Of a stretch of 64,000 bases of DNA, positions 8,871 through 21,039 are shown piece by piece; the stretch's first letter is position 1, and every line of letters begins with the position of its first letter. This DNA is from Aphrophora alni (taxonomy: Eukaryota; Arthropoda; Insecta; Hemiptera; Aphrophoridae). A model generated the notes under the pieces. It was given only the letters and a program-made list of their open reading frames with translations, was not told the DNA's origin and did no database searches. A program made the translations under genes and the position numbers. The stretch covers positions 100,977,762 to 101,041,761 of the forward strand of contig OY740769.1 in assembly GCA_963513935.1 (NCBI GenBank). The letters run 5' to 3'.

Positions 8871-11800
8871 TTAGAACTCCCCTTTTTTCTTCCGCTAGAA
8901 CTCCTTTTGTCCTCTGGCTTCATATCAAGCTTTCCTCTTTTTTCTTACGCCAGAACTTATCGCCCTCTGGCTTCATGTCTAGCTTTCCTCTTTCCATATT
9001 ATCGTCTTTTTTCTTCCGCTAGAACTCCTTTTGTCCTCTGGCTTTATATCAAGCTTTTCTCTTTTTTCTTCCGCCAGAACTTATCGTCCTCTGGCTTCAT
9101 GCCTAGCTTTCCTCTTTCCATATTATCGTCTTTTTTCTTCCGCTAGAACTTCTTTTGTCCTCTGGCTTCATATCAAGCTTTCCTCTTTTTTCTTCCGCCA
9201 GAACTTATCGTCCTCTGGCTTCATGTCTAGCTTTCCTCTTTCCATATTATCGTCTTTTTTCTTCCGCTAGAACTCCTTTTGTCCTCTGGCTTCATATCAA
9301 GCTTTCCTCTTTTTTCTTAAGCCAGAACTTATCGTCCTCTGGCTTCATGTCTAGCTTACCTCTTTCCATATTATCGTCTTTTTTCTTCCGCTAGAACTCC
9401 TTTTGTCCTCTGACTTCATATCAAGCTTTCCTCTTTTTTCTTCCGCCAGAACTTATCGTCCTCTGGCTTCATGTCTAGCTTACCTCTTTCCATATTATCG
9501 TCTTTTTTCTTCCGCTAGAACTCCTTTTGTCCTCTGGCTTCATATCAAGCTTTCCTCTTTTTTCTTCCGCCAGAACTTATCGTCCTCTGGCTTCATGTCT
9601 AGCTTACCTCTTTCCATATTATCGTCTTTTTTCTTCCGCTAGAACTCCTTTTGTCCTCTGGCTTCATATCAAGCTTTCCTCTTTTTTCTTACGCCAGAAC
9701 TTATCGTCCTCTGGCTTCATGTCTAGCTTACCTCTTTCCATATTATCGTCTTTTTTCTTCCGCTAGAACTCCTTTTGTCCTCTGGCTTCATATCAAGCTT
9801 TCCTCTTTTTTCTTACGCCAGAACTTATCGTCCTCTGGCTTCATGTCTAGCTTACCTCTTTCCATATTATCGTCTTTTTTCTTCCGCTAGAACTCCTTTT
9901 GTCCTCTGGCTTCATATCAAGCTTTCCTCTTTTTTCTTACGCCAGAACTTATCGTCCTCTGGCTTCATGTCTAGCTTACCTCTTTCCATATTATCGTCTT
10001 TTTTCTTCCGCTAGAACTCCTTTTGTCCTCTGGCTTCATATCAAGCTTTCCTCTTTTTTCTTACGCCAGAACTTATCGTCCTCTGGCTTCATGTCTAGCT
10101 TTCCTCTTTCCATATTATCGTCTTTTTTCTTCCGCTAGAACTCCTTTTGTCCTCTGGCTTCATATCAAGCTTTTCTCTTTTTTCTTCCGCCAGAACTTAT
10201 CGTCCTCTGGCTTCATGCCTAGCTTTCCTCTTTCCATATTATCGTCTTTTTTCTTCCGCTAGAACTTCTTTTGTCCTCTGGCTTCATATCAAGCTTTCCT
10301 CTTTTTTCTTCCGCCAGAACTTATCGTCCTCTGGCTTCATGTCTAGCTTTCCTCTTTCCATATTATCGTCTTTTTTCTTCCGCTAGAACTCCTTTTGTCC
10401 TCTGGCTTCATATCAAGCTTTCCTCTTTTTTCTTCCGCCAGAACTTATCGTCCTCTGGCTTCATGTCTAGCTTACCTCTTTCCATATTATCGTCTTTTTT
10501 CTTCCGCTAGAACTCCTTTTGTCCTCTGGCTTCATATCAAGCTTTCCTCTTTTTTCTTCCGCCAGAACTTATCGTCCTCTGGCTTCATGTCTAGCTTTCC
10601 TCTTTCCATATTATCGTTTTTTTTCTTCCGCTAGAACTCCTTCGTCCTCTGGCTTCATATCAAGCTTTCCTCTTTTTTCTTCCGCCAGAACTTATCGTCC
10701 TCTGGCTTCATGTCTAGCTTTCCTCTTTCCATATTATCGTCTTTTTTCTTCCGCTAGAACTCCTTCGTCCTCTGGCTTCATATCAAGCTTTCCTCTTTTT
10801 TCTTCCGCCAGAACTTATCGTCCTCTGACTTCATGTCTAGCTTTCCTCTTTCTATATTATCGTCTTTTTTCTTCCGCTAGAACTCCTTCGTCCTCTGGCT
10901 TCATATCAAGCTTTCCTTTTTTTTCTTCCGCCAGAACTTATCGTCCTCTGGCTTCATGTCTAGCTTTCCTCTTTCCATATTATCGTCTTTTTTCTTCCGC
11001 TAGAACTTCTTTTGTCCTCTGGCTTCATATCAAGCTTTCCTCTTTTTTCTTCCGCCAGAACTTATCGTCCTCTGGCTTCATGTCTAGCTTTCCTCTTTCC
11101 ATATTATCGTCTTTTTTCTTCCGCTAGAACTCCTTTTGTCCTCTGGCTTCATATCAAGCTTTCCTCTTTTTTCTTCCGCCAGAACTTATCGTCCTCTGGC
11201 TTCATGTCTAGCTTACCTCATTCCATATTATCGTCTTTTTTCTTCCGCTAGAACTCCTTTTGTCCTCTGGCTTCATATCAAGCTTTCCTCTTTTTTCTTC
11301 CGCCAGAACTTATCGTCCTCTGGCTTCATGTCTAGCTTTCCTCTTTCCATATTATCGTTTTTTTTCTTCCGCTAGAACTCCTTCATCCTCTGGCTTCATA
11401 TCAAGCTTTCCTCTTTTTTCTTCCGCCAGAACTTATCGTCCTCTGGCTTCATGTCTAGCTTTCCTCTTTCCATATTATCGTCTTTTTTCTTCCGCTAGAA
11501 CTCCTTCGTCCTCTGGCTTCATATCAAGCTTTCCTCTTTTTTCTTCCGCCAGAACTTATCGTCCTCTGACTTCATGTCTAGCTTTCCTCTTTCCATATTA
11601 TCCTCTTTTTTCTTCCGCTAGAATTCCTTCGTCCTCTGGCTTCATATCAAGCTTTCCTTTTTTTTCTTCCGCCAGAACTTATCGTCCTCTGGCTTCATGT
11701 CTAGCTTTCCTCTTTCCATATTATCGTTTTTTTTCTTCCGCTAGAACTCCTTTTGTCCTCTGGCTTCATATCAAGCTTTCCTCTTTTTTCTTCCGCCAGA

Positions 11801-11965
11801 ACTTATCGTCCTCTGGCTTCATGTCTAGCTTTCCTCTTTCCATATTATCGTCTTTTTTCTTCCGCTAGAACTCCTTCGTCCTCTGGCTTCATGTCAAGCT
11901 TTCCTCTTTTTTCTTCCGCCAGAACTTATCGTCCTCTGGCTTCATGTCTAGCTTTTTCTCTTTCG
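8871..11965 (+). repeat. 124-bp pyrimidine-rich satellite, about 25 units
   Basis: Each unit is a dimer of two related halves: one of about 55 bp around CTCTGGCTTCATATCAAGCT and one of about 69 bp around CTCTGGCTTCATGTCTAGCT, each followed by a CTTTTTTCTTCCGC segment. The plus strand is almost all C and T. Most units are 124 bp, so reading frames rotate and give a ladder of 79-codon frames; units with TTCGTCC in place of TTTTGTCC are 123 bp and keep frame, giving two 202-codon frames (10,519 and 11,260). Higher-order copying is visible: a variant block near 9,031 recurs 1,116 bp (9 units) later, and the block at 10,519 recurs 741 bp later. The frames are by-products of the repeat, not proteins. 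Confidence 0.95.
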
Positions 11966-12190
11966 ATATTATCCTCTTTTTTTCTATCCGTTTTCTTTTC
12001 CGTCAGATCTGCTACTTTTCCCTTGAACCAGTTTCAGTCGTCAGTTTCCTCTACTCCTAAAATACTCGTCCATGTTTTTTGTATCTTTTTCTCTTCCTGA
12101 TAGTTCAGGACTTTCCTTGGTAGTTTGTTAAGTGCAATCTTTTATTTCTCATTGACGTTCTTATATCTTGTTCTATCGATTTTCTCCAAC
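11966..12190 (-). pseudogene. possible Lys/Glu-rich coding remnant flanking the satellite
   Basis: On the minus strand one frame reads through about 70 codons with a single stop, including KIQKTWTSILGVEETDD, then the stop, then NWFKGKVADLTEKKTDRKKE, and joins the last satellite unit, whose own minus strand can be read in pieces as KLDMKPED. This resembles the basic C-terminal tail of some LINE-type proteins but I cannot assign a family. It may be the unexpanded ancestor of the satellite. The evidence is weak. Confidence 0.25.
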
Positions 12191-13385
12191 CAAACATTTT
12201 TCTCGGGAAATTTTATTATTGTGAGAAGTATTTATAAATTTAAATAGAGTGTAAGCTTGATTTAATTTTCAAAACTCGCCCTAAGATAAGTCTTATTTGA
12301 ATCAATGTGAATACCGACGGAATGCTCATTTTGTTGTTGCCATTTTCTTTTACTCGGTTATGTAAAAACAATAAAATTTCAGAAATATTTTAACATCTGT
12401 AAAGAAGTCGATCGATAGGTTTTAATTGTGTCCTTGGAGGGTAAATTTTACCAAAAACTGATTAATAATAGTTGAAACCAGTTTTCTGTTTTTGGTCATC
12501 ATCCTGAATACGGTCAAAATCAGACCAACGTTGAGGTTACACATTACTTCACATGAAATAAACGTAATTAAAAAAAACAAAAACAAAAAAAAAACTTTGT
12601 TTGGATCGAGGAATTTCAAAACAACATCTATTGTTTAATTTTCACGATATCATAAGAATGGGTGATACTTCAAATCAGAATAAATCAACGGTCAGACTGA
12701 GGCTAAACAAATCGGGAAAGAACCTCACCCACTACATCAAAACCCACACGTAAAAATTTCTGGTTACATATTAATTTTGAGGAATCGATCAAAAATCTCG
12801 TACTCAATCAAGTTTCCGTCCAAAATGAAAATTAACTGCATCGTTCACTCATCATAAAGTGAACACGTGACATTAATATGGGCTGCTTAATGAATTGTGT
12901 TATTTCCGGAGGCAACGAAACCCATGTTACGGGAGAGAAATGGTTCAGGATGTAGTATTACGCCAATTGGAAGGGTTCCAAATTGTGGGCAATGTCGTAA
13001 TAAAGAACCATTCAGATCTGGGTTGCTTCATTTAGTTCCTATCAACGGGGTTGTGGGCAATGAATTACTCGCATTTCAAACACACAGAAGGCGTTAATTT
13101 ATAATTCTGTGTATGCTTATGTTGGTATAATTAAAAAAGTTGTTTATTTTCTGTGTTTGTTTTCTATCATATACGTAGTATAGTGATTGGTCAAAAATCG
13201 ATGTTGGAATCTATCCGTTTTAAAAAAAAGTTTCTCCGTAAGATGTCTACCTGGGTTCGTATATGCAGTGCTCTACAGACCAAACGGGTGGAGCATTTTG
13301 GTCTTATCTCGAGAAATTTTTAATAATAAAAAATTTATAAGAAAAAATAATATTATTATTGTTTCTTAATCGGCTCCAACCATTT
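12191..13385. other. unassigned stretch
   Basis: No gene recognised. A 66-codon frame at 12,897-13,097, with a CGQCRN segment and slightly higher GC content, has no known motif and no supporting context. Confidence 0.35.
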
Positions 13386-13389
13386 TGAT

Positions 13390-13850
13390 TTTATCGCCCT
13401 TTGAGGACGCAAACAAAAGTACGGGTTGACATCTTTACTGATTTTGTTAAAATTTTGAGATTAATGATCGACACCAGTGTGCAAAACAGCAAGTTAAAGA
13501 ATGTTAGGACTACATGGTATACAAACAAAAATGATACTTGTTGTAGTATTAGCCAAGGATAAGTTTATTGTTGGTGCTCGTTAGTGAGATATCTATTAAA
13601 AACCTAAAAATCGTATCTATCTATTTCGTTCAATTTGAAGATTAATGATACATACATGCAAAGAGATATTAAGGTTCACGAATAAGTGTCAAACCACAAA
13701 AATGAAACTTACTCGTAGTATTCAATTTTAATTAACTAAGCTTTTAGCCAAGCGCGAATTCATAGTTCGTGTTGTTCGTGAGATATCGGTTAAAAATCTA
13801 AAAATCGTATCTATCGATTTCGTTCGTATGGAATGACCGATACAAACACG
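13390..13850 (+). repeat. degenerate tandem repeat of about 185 bp
   Basis: A landmark reading AGATTAATGAT recurs at about 13,457 and 13,638, and a diverged GAATGACCGATACAAAC at 13,829. The segment AAAATCGTATCTATC is present twice (about 13,608 and 13,800), each after a GTGAGATATC stretch. Three decayed copies are likely. Confidence 0.55.
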
Positions 13851-15535
13851 GGTAACCACCACTTCCTCTCGATGACTGGCACGTATGGATGAATTCCACG
13901 GACGGACATCGATACAAAGTCAGATACCATAACACGCTGTATGATTATTATCTGACTTGTAGCTTCCTTTGCCGCTTCGTCAGCTTTTGTGTTTCCCGAA
14001 ATCCCGCAATGCCCAGGTACCCAGCAAAATGACACTCCGACGTCCCGTAGCTGAAGTCTGTGTATGGAACACAGAATATCTTCAACCAAGGGATTTTTTT
14101 TTTAAATTTACTTTTTTAATTTTATTTCCCTCCAAAAAAAATACAGATACAAAATATTAACACATCTATTACAGCTATTTTATACAATAGTAATCAGCGA
14201 GAGAGAAAAAAGAGAAAGAAAAAAATCATACAAAACAATTAAAAAAATCTACAATAGACATAAAGTGTACGTTGGCCTGTACCATATTCTTAAATATATA
14301 CACTTACGCCTAATCATACTTACACACCTATACATAAAACTAAAATACACAGCTTATAACTATAACATTTGCTTATCTAAACTAATAGTATTAAACATTC
14401 ACTTGAATAGAAAATATAATATAGTTCAAGGAAAACCCCATATTACTCTGGAAGAGAAAAAAAAAACCAAGAAAAACACCCGACTCCCCTAAAGGCATAG
14501 CCCAATTCTTAAAATACATATCCCGGATAGCCTGTAAAGCACTTTTGGAATCGGAACACAAAATATAGCGACGGAAACCAGATGGAATGGTATTCAGGCC
14601 TTTCAAAATAGCAAAGAGTTCGGCAGAAAATACACTGTAAACTGAGGGTAATCAATACATATACGTCTTACTGGATTTATATATATATATATATATTTAG
14701 AACCATATGTGAATATAATTTCAATGGATTTGTATTCATCAAGTATACAGTAAAACTCCTGACGATACACTACATCAGGTGTGTTGTGCTTGATGAACCT
14801 GGACAGTGAAAAATCAAAAGTTGGCATTTGTATGAGCCATGTAGGAATCAAACACGGAGTATTCTCGTTCATTGGAAGAAGTACAAGGCCCAAATTGTCA
14901 CAGATTCTAAGTGTCATAATGCCAAATGGGGCAGTACTAATCTGATGACATTCAAATCTGTCTGCAAAAGGGTTATTAAAAACAACGATGTAAGCCGGAT
15001 GATATGGTTTGGAGCGTAGACTACAAATATATGTTATTTGTAGTTGCTGTCTTCGTCGAGTAAGAAATGGTTCACCAGTCTCAGCATGTAAGCTAGAAAC
15101 TGGGCTTGAACAAAATGCTCCAGAAAATTGTTTCTGCATATTGTTACTGCAGATTGACGCATTGCAGAGTTGTGTATCGAATCAAGCTTCTTGATGGTTG
15201 ACGGTCTTGCGGATGATGTAAAGTATTTTATTGCACCGTGTTTAGAGATCAAATAGATGTGGAATCCAAGAAAGTCTTTGATCAAATGTTAGGCCTAAAA
15301 ATTTAGCAGTTTCAGTAGTTTGAAGTTGTGTTAATAATAAATAAATGCTGATGGTTCAGTCTTCGACGACTAAAACCAATGCATTGCGTTTTGGCAGCAA
15401 AGAACTTGAATACTGCCAATCTTTACCAAGATTGCAGACTATTATTTACAAGTTGAAGGAGTTCTAGTAGTTGTAATACCTCTAGTAGCTACATATATTG
15501 CAAAATCGTCAACAAATAGAGACGCTAAACCCCTC
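13811..15535 (-). pseudogene. non-LTR retrotransposon (LINE) remnant: RT end plus RNase H
   Basis: Reading the minus strand from 15,535 downward: a SLFVDDFAIY segment near 15,500-15,520 is the reverse transcriptase active site (usual form YADD/FVDD). It is followed after frameshifts by LDSIHNSAMRQSAV and SSLHAETGEPFL, a thumb/connection region typical of Jockey and R1-like insect LINEs, and then an RNase H domain: a decayed first motif (FTYGSK where TDGSK is usual, so the Asp is Tyr), CSDSKSALQAIRDMY, and FCWVPGHCGISGNTKADEAA. The copy lacks the endonuclease and most of the RT, so it is 5'-truncated, and several frameshifts and stops break it. The RNase H is split by the 400-bp insertion at 14,092-14,491. 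It is non-functional. Clade placement is from motif style only. Confidence 0.85.
14092..14491 (-). mobile_element. poly(A)-tailed retroposed insertion inside the LINE
   Basis: This 400-bp block interrupts the LINE RNase H frame between the Met-Pro-Leu and Val-Glu-Asp segments. On the minus strand it ends with AATAAAATTAAAAAAG and a run of ten A residues, the mark of an RNA-derived insertion. AAGG at 14,088-14,091 and 14,492-14,495 may be a short target-site duplication. No coding region is present; it may be the 3' untranslated end of another LINE or a SINE-like sequence. It is younger than the LINE copy it splits. Confidence 0.6.
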
Positions 15536-16335
15536 TCAATAAACCCTAAGTAAAGGTGGAAGTAAGACAATGTATATAGATGAACTGAGTGTATGTTTAT
15601 ATGGATGGTGGTCTATGTGTTGTGAGTGTCTCTTATTAGGTGCAGCTAGTCTGCACCCCCCCCTCCTTACGGAGTACAATTGATGGCGAATCCTGGTTAC
15701 GTAAAAGGTGAAACTACGGTGAAGGACAATCGATATGGGGATCATACAGTATCCGGTGTGGCAGGCTGTCTAGCAAGTTGTCCACAAAGGGCTGTTGAGC
15801 AAATATTTATATTCTATAATTTTACAAAAGTAAATTTTGAGTAAAACGAAAAAAATTGCTACTTCCAGACCGGTAGATGTGACTTTAAATACGCTAAACG
15901 ACTTCTAGGAATCATAATCAAGTGTTCTGACATTCAGAATGATGTTTTTGGTCATAATTGTGTGGAATTTTGCCACGTATTTAAAAAAAGGTAAATTTAA
16001 TAAAAAGATTGTTTGTTTTGGATTATTGTTTAATGGAATTAGATTTCATAACAAATCTAGTAAGGGTTAATAATGACTCAAACTGATCGTTTATCTGAGG
16101 AACATAGTTTATAAAGAACTATATCCATTTTATTGGCAACTATACTTAAAAAAAAGTGAATTTATCCAAACGAAATTGTTTAGACGTGTCATAACGAAAG
16201 CCAGATGTCGATATGCAAACAACACTTTCTAAATATTTAAATATAAACAAATTGTTGTCTTAAACATATTTCACATAAAAAGGTACATAATATAACGAAA
16301 TCAATCTTTCTAAACCGAAAGAAATATAATTTTGA
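15536..16335. other. unassigned stretch
   Basis: No gene recognised. It includes a C-run near 15,655 and a moderately GC-rich patch at 15,650-15,790 with no identified function. Confidence 0.35.
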
Positions 16336-16339
16336 ACCC

Positions 16340-16480
16340 TAGGGGCTCACTTCAATGTTACAACTTTTATTCATGCAGTATAAGTTCCGTCTCTCCTAAC
16401 GCTATTAGAATATTTGAGGGGATACTTTTATTTTATCTTCCTTTTTTTTATAACGCGATGATAACCGACAGGTATACGTC
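16340..16480 (+). repeat. dispersed family C, copy 1
   Basis: Starts with CCCTAGGGGCTCACTTCAAT and continues through TAACGCTATTAGAAT, GAGGGGATAC and CGATGATAACCGA. The same ordered landmarks (CCCT-GGGAGCTCACTT, CGCTATTAGAAT, GATGATGACCGA) recur at about 19,785, 46,060 and 55,790. Confidence 0.65.
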
Positions 16481-16644
16481 TTTAACCAAAAGGAAAAAAA
16501 TCTAATATTGATAATCTGTTTTCTTTTAGAATAATTTTTTGTTTCACTCGTAAAAGTAGTTTTAAAATTAGATAATGAACCAAATAATCGATGTTTGTGT
16601 TTTCACTAATGAATATAAATTTTTAGGTATTTTGTGAACAAAGT

Positions 16645-17070
16645 GATGTCTCCTGTTTAGTACCCTGTAGTCATAACTGGTAGACAACAGTGTTCGTTGT
16701 CATCTTGACGTAGACTAGTCCGTGATGGCCCCACGATGACGACAATTGACGTAGCTCGGTCTCTGAGGGTGTGCCCTGGTCGTGATGAGAACGGGACGGA
16801 GACACTGTCGTGGATGGTGGATGATTGACCCAGGAGGGTCGGAGAAATTTGGATCGGGAATGATGGAGAACGAAACGGCACAGTTATTGGGTTTGAAAAG
16901 GACCTCAGCACCACGTAGTGAGAAGGGGGTGGGGTTGGAGAGGCGGACTGGCTGGGTAGGTATTTAAATGGGTAGGGGTGGTGTAAGAGATCTCGCTGTA
17001 AGTTCTCTTGTGCGTAGTCGCACTCGTCGGGTCGGGGGTGATGGGTATTGGCCGCTCGAGAATCTAGGTT
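16645..17070 (+). promoter_or_regulatory. GC-rich promoter-like island
   Basis: A sharp GC and CpG increase against AT-rich flanks. It holds repeated TGACGTAG words (about 16,705 and 16,747), a TATA-like TATTTAAAT near 16,959 and, about 30 bp on, AGATCTCGCTGTAAGTTCTC, which could be a transcript start region. There is no recognised open frame. It may be the LTR or promoter of a mobile element or a distant promoter of an unseen gene. Neither is proven. Confidence 0.35.
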
Positions 17071-17595
17071 ATAATCTAAATGATTTTGATATAGATTACA
17101 GTCATTGGAAATAATATAGCTTTATATACAATTTGTTATACCCTTAGCAATGCTCGATTTTCCAGATTGTTGTTTTTATATCCCAGGGACGTTACAATGA
17201 ATTTACCCCTTAAATCTAAAAAAAAAACCTGTTTCTCCACACTCACAATGCTTTTTCTGCAATGCGAAACAAAAATTTACACGAATTTTAATAACAATAT
17301 CGTTTATACTATAATTCTTCAAATAAAAACAGGAATTTTCATGGTCTATTCTTGTAGAGTTCATGATAATGATGAATCATTGAACAAATACATGCTAGTT
17401 TCTCTTTCCGTCATACTTGTTACTTCTAATCAACATGTCGGAGAAGGAGTTACACAGTAGTCTTGTGAATCGAATGAAGATGTCATTTCGTTTCATATTT
17501 ATTTGAGACTTGAACATCAGTTTGGATATGAGAGTCTCTCTTATCCCAGATTGGTGTAAGCCTTTTAATTAAAGAAGGAGCGTAATAGTTAAAAA
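17071..17595. other. unassigned stretch
   Basis: A 97-codon open frame at 17,167-17,460 lacks an early ATG and has no known motif. Nothing else is recognised. Confidence 0.35.
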
Positions 17596-17599
17596 CGAA

Positions 17600-18350
17600 C
17601 CACGTGCTAGTCGGCCGATAATCTCAATCAGATGATACACTAATTAGAGACAATCGGAATCTCACCGTCAGAAAAATCGCTGAGAAATTTGAATTTTTTT
17701 TAATAGTTCGGAAAAATAACTTCATTATTGTTTGGTGAGTAACACATGGATTCCTAGTGTTTCGAAGCCTGGATACGAAAATTGATTGTAGTCACCTAAC
17801 TTCTACAACGTTTTGAAAAGGATGTGGAGAATATTTTAGATTCTATAGTACTACTTCAATCCAGAGTCTAAACATGAAAGCGTGCAATGGTGACATCCAA
17901 CTCACCTCCGCTGCAAAAAGTCAAAACCACATGTTTACCTGGGAAAATTATGACCACTTTCTTGTGTGATTCACAAAGAATTCTTTACTGCTGAGTACTG
18001 TTCTATATTAAAAAAAAATAATAAAGTGAAGCAAGTGATTCGTCCCAAGAGGAGAATTGGCCAGTTTGGTTTCTTCAGGACAATGCTTGTCCTAAGAATG
18101 CAGCACTAGCAAGGTTGCAGAAATTAAAATAGGATGTCCTACCTCATCCACATCCACCATATAGTACAGATTTAGCACCATCGAACCTACTTAGAAATGA
18201 CTTAGGTTGGGGCAGAAATTCAACCCCAATGAGGAGGTTATTGACTCTGTGCAAGAATGGGTCAACAAGACTTCCGCGCTTCTGCGGTTAAGAAACTTTC
18301 TGAACGCTGGAATATTGCAGTGGCAGTGGACTACATAAAAAAATAGTTTG
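17600..18350 (+). pseudogene. mariner (DD34D) transposase pseudogene
   Basis: Recognisable pieces in the right order, in shifting frames: a helix-turn-helix segment (DDTLIRDNRNLTVRKIAEKF, about 17,630-17,690); FQSPESKHESVQW and a KKSKPHV segment (about 17,855-17,935); the catalytic QDNACPKNAALARLQ (about 18,080); HPPYSTDLAPSN (about 18,145-18,185); and a C-terminal KKLSERWNIAVAVDY (about 18,290-18,335). There are exactly 34 codons between the Asp of QDNA and the Asn of APSN, the DD34D spacing of mariners, but the third catalytic Asp has become Asn and a stop codon lies between them. Several frameshifts are present. The copy is dead. I did not find terminal inverted repeats. Confidence 0.85.
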
Positions 18351-19780
18351 TAAGTCAATAAACAATAATATTAATAAAATTATTTGCTTATGGTTGTGTT
18401 GTGGTCGATCTCTGCGTTTTATTTACTTCTCATTCTTGTCAAGAGCCGAGAATCTTTATAATGAATTTGTTAAACTAACCTAAACTCTGAGTTCATGACA
18501 TGCGGTATCATATCCAGTACAGGGTCTTTGTAAAGATACTTTAAATATATTTAAAACAATTATTTGCTAATGCTTCCTTATAATGGAATAGACGTTTTGT
18601 TTACCAACAAATAAATTAACAGTAATTATTCATCAAACATCTCATGCAAATAGTAAGAGGAGAATTAATTGATTTAAATATAGCTGTGTTCCTATTATAT
18701 AAGTTAATATAAATATATAGAAGTATTCCTGTTGTTTTACATGATTCACTAGCTATTTTCATTCTGTTTAAATCGATACATTGGTTTGTTATCCGAACGT
18801 TGTTGCATGAAACACATTCTATCTTTAAATTAACAGTGCTTGGACTATCCCACACCGGCCTTACACAAAACCAATTACAAATAGAGCTTACAAATTGACA
18901 TTTATGAGAGAAACTGCAATAAGCCCAAAACATAAACATTCAATTTACTCAGGTATCTTTAAAGTTTTCATAAAAGTTTCTTAGAATTTACCTTTAAAAA
19001 AAAAACACAAGCAATAGGTTGCCATCTCTCCAAAATGCTCAATAAGACCGTTAAATATTTTGACATCAACGCAGGAATGTTTATCAAATTTTTGTAACAT
19101 GTTATGTATTGCGATATTGAGATATGTAGTGAATAATTTTGAAAACGAAACCTACAACGCCCTATTATAGAAAATCAGATTTTTAGTTTTGATCAAATGG
19201 TAGCTGTCTCCAAATTTTAGAAAAATTGCTTTAAAAGATAAATATGTCTACATACCAAATTTAAATCATGGACTAACATTTTGTTTAGAAAGGCGACCGA
19301 CCCCAGTAGCAGGATGGAAAGGTCTCCTTGTTAAGCTGCCTCAAGCGAACCATGATAAACAAGACTCAATTAATTGTAGAATTTTACTAAATATTGTTTC
19401 ATTTAACATGGTACCATCGGTTGTTAGTCTAAATCATATTGAACTGGCATTCTTGAAGAGATGAGAACCAATACGTGTTTTAGAATATACGAGTAGAAGA
19501 AACTACACATGAGCAAAATTTGATAAAAATCGTTGAAAGGCAATTTTGAGAAAGAAAAACCCCTCATAAAAAAAGATGTCTCGAGGAATGGTCAAAATTT
19601 GGCTGCATTCCAAATTAGTTCGGTCAACGCGTTTGGGTTGTGCGCTGCAGATACGATAAAGAGACATACTGGAGATGAAAGAGATATGTAGGTATGAGAA
19701 AATACAATTAGATATTGGTGTAAATTAAGCTCAAAACTTATAAGAGAAGCTGCAATATGACCAAAATCTAAAATATATTT
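18351..19780. other. unassigned stretch with traces of dispersed repeats
   Basis: No gene recognised. GGTTGCCATCTCTCCAAAAT at about 19,018 matches the 3' landmark of family A, so a decayed family A tail is likely. The rest is anonymous. Confidence 0.35.
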
Positions 19781-19784
19781 CCTA

Positions 19785-20060
19785 CAAGACCCAAAAAACC
19801 AATATTAGGCATTACACTTAGAGCGTTTGCTACCCTTAAGGGCTCACTTTAATGAGTAAGGGCTTGACAATACAAGGTAAAGTTACTGAATATACAAATT
19901 GTTTCATGTAATGTAGGGTTATTAGATCCATATCTTTCATCTTTTTTATCAAGTCTCTCTCGACTCACACTTGTTTTTTTTTTCTAACCTAACAGTATTC
20001 AAGAGTCTTTATTTTGCGCTCTTTTCTTCTTTTCTTACCGAGGTGTCTTAGATAACAAGT
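19785..20060 (+). repeat. dispersed family C, copy 2
   Basis: Landmarks: CCCTTAAGGGCTCACTTTAA, GGCTTGACAATACA, TTAGATCCATATCTTTCATC, ATCAAGTCTCTCTCGACTCA, CACTTGTTTT and GTCTTTATTTTGCGCTC. They match the copy at 46,060-46,300 in order and strand. Confidence 0.7.
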
Positions 20061-21035
20061 ACCATTAAACAATGTAGTTCTTGGAAGTTAAAAAAAAAGA
20101 AATTCACACATTCTCAGGTTGACGTTAATTGCAGAGGGGAAACAAAACAGAAAGGTTAACAACTCCTCCGGATATAACGTTACGTTATAATTACTACGTC
20201 CGACAATTATTCTCAATTCGTCGCCCGTGAAGACGTGTGCATTGGAGCGTCAAACGTCCGACGTAACAGAGACGTTACAGTACAGTCTCTACCAAGATTA
20301 GTTGCATTGTTGGGAGCGTAATAAGGCTCAAACTGCAAGAACAATCGTTGTACCAAAAAGGAACTTCTGTGACATTGTAAGACCTACAGGTGAAAAGTTA
20401 TGTGAAAAACCACTTTTTGAAAATGTATAAAAATATATGACATTTACAAATCCGTTTTAAATGTTAACAAATTTGTACCCTCGTTCCTTCCAAAATATTA
20501 GTTTGAGAGTTACCTGCCTACAATTGAAAATGAGTTGTGAAAACCGACTTAGAAAGTTGAATATCTTAAAATCAGCTGATCTATTTTTTTGATTAAATTA
20601 CGATTAAATATAAAAATTATTTGTCTAAATCTAATTAAAATCTATAGCGGCTGTTAAAAATTTAGGATTCATATATAATGTAGAACATTACAAAATTAAC
20701 TACGACCACCGATAAAATTCACCAAAATTTCATAAAAATTACAAATTTTCTAATATTAGAGCTTCTACAACGCCACCCATGATTCATTTTCTTTCATTAT
20801 TTTAAAGATGTTTTGTTGGGTCCATAATCAAAGTGCTATATTTCACCAAAATTGATTAAAATCACTAGAGTTGGTTTTAACATAATCCAAATTTTGTGTT
20901 CACTACTTATTTCTGAATACCACAACGGTATATATTACCATAACGGTCAAGACCCGTTCGGTATTTTTTGACATTACTCAGCAACAGTTACTTTTTGATT
21001 TGCAGTAGGCACAGTAGTAATATTTGAGTTATAGT
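20061..21035. other. unassigned stretch
   Basis: No gene recognised. A CpG-richer patch at about 20,160-20,300 contains repeated CGTCCGAC and GACGT words of unknown meaning. Confidence 0.35.
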
Positions 21036-21039
21036 GTGA

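Noticed and set aside
10519..11868. Two 202-codon frames and a ladder of 79-codon frames
   Set aside because: They follow mechanically from the 123/124-bp satellite period and share no feature of real genes.
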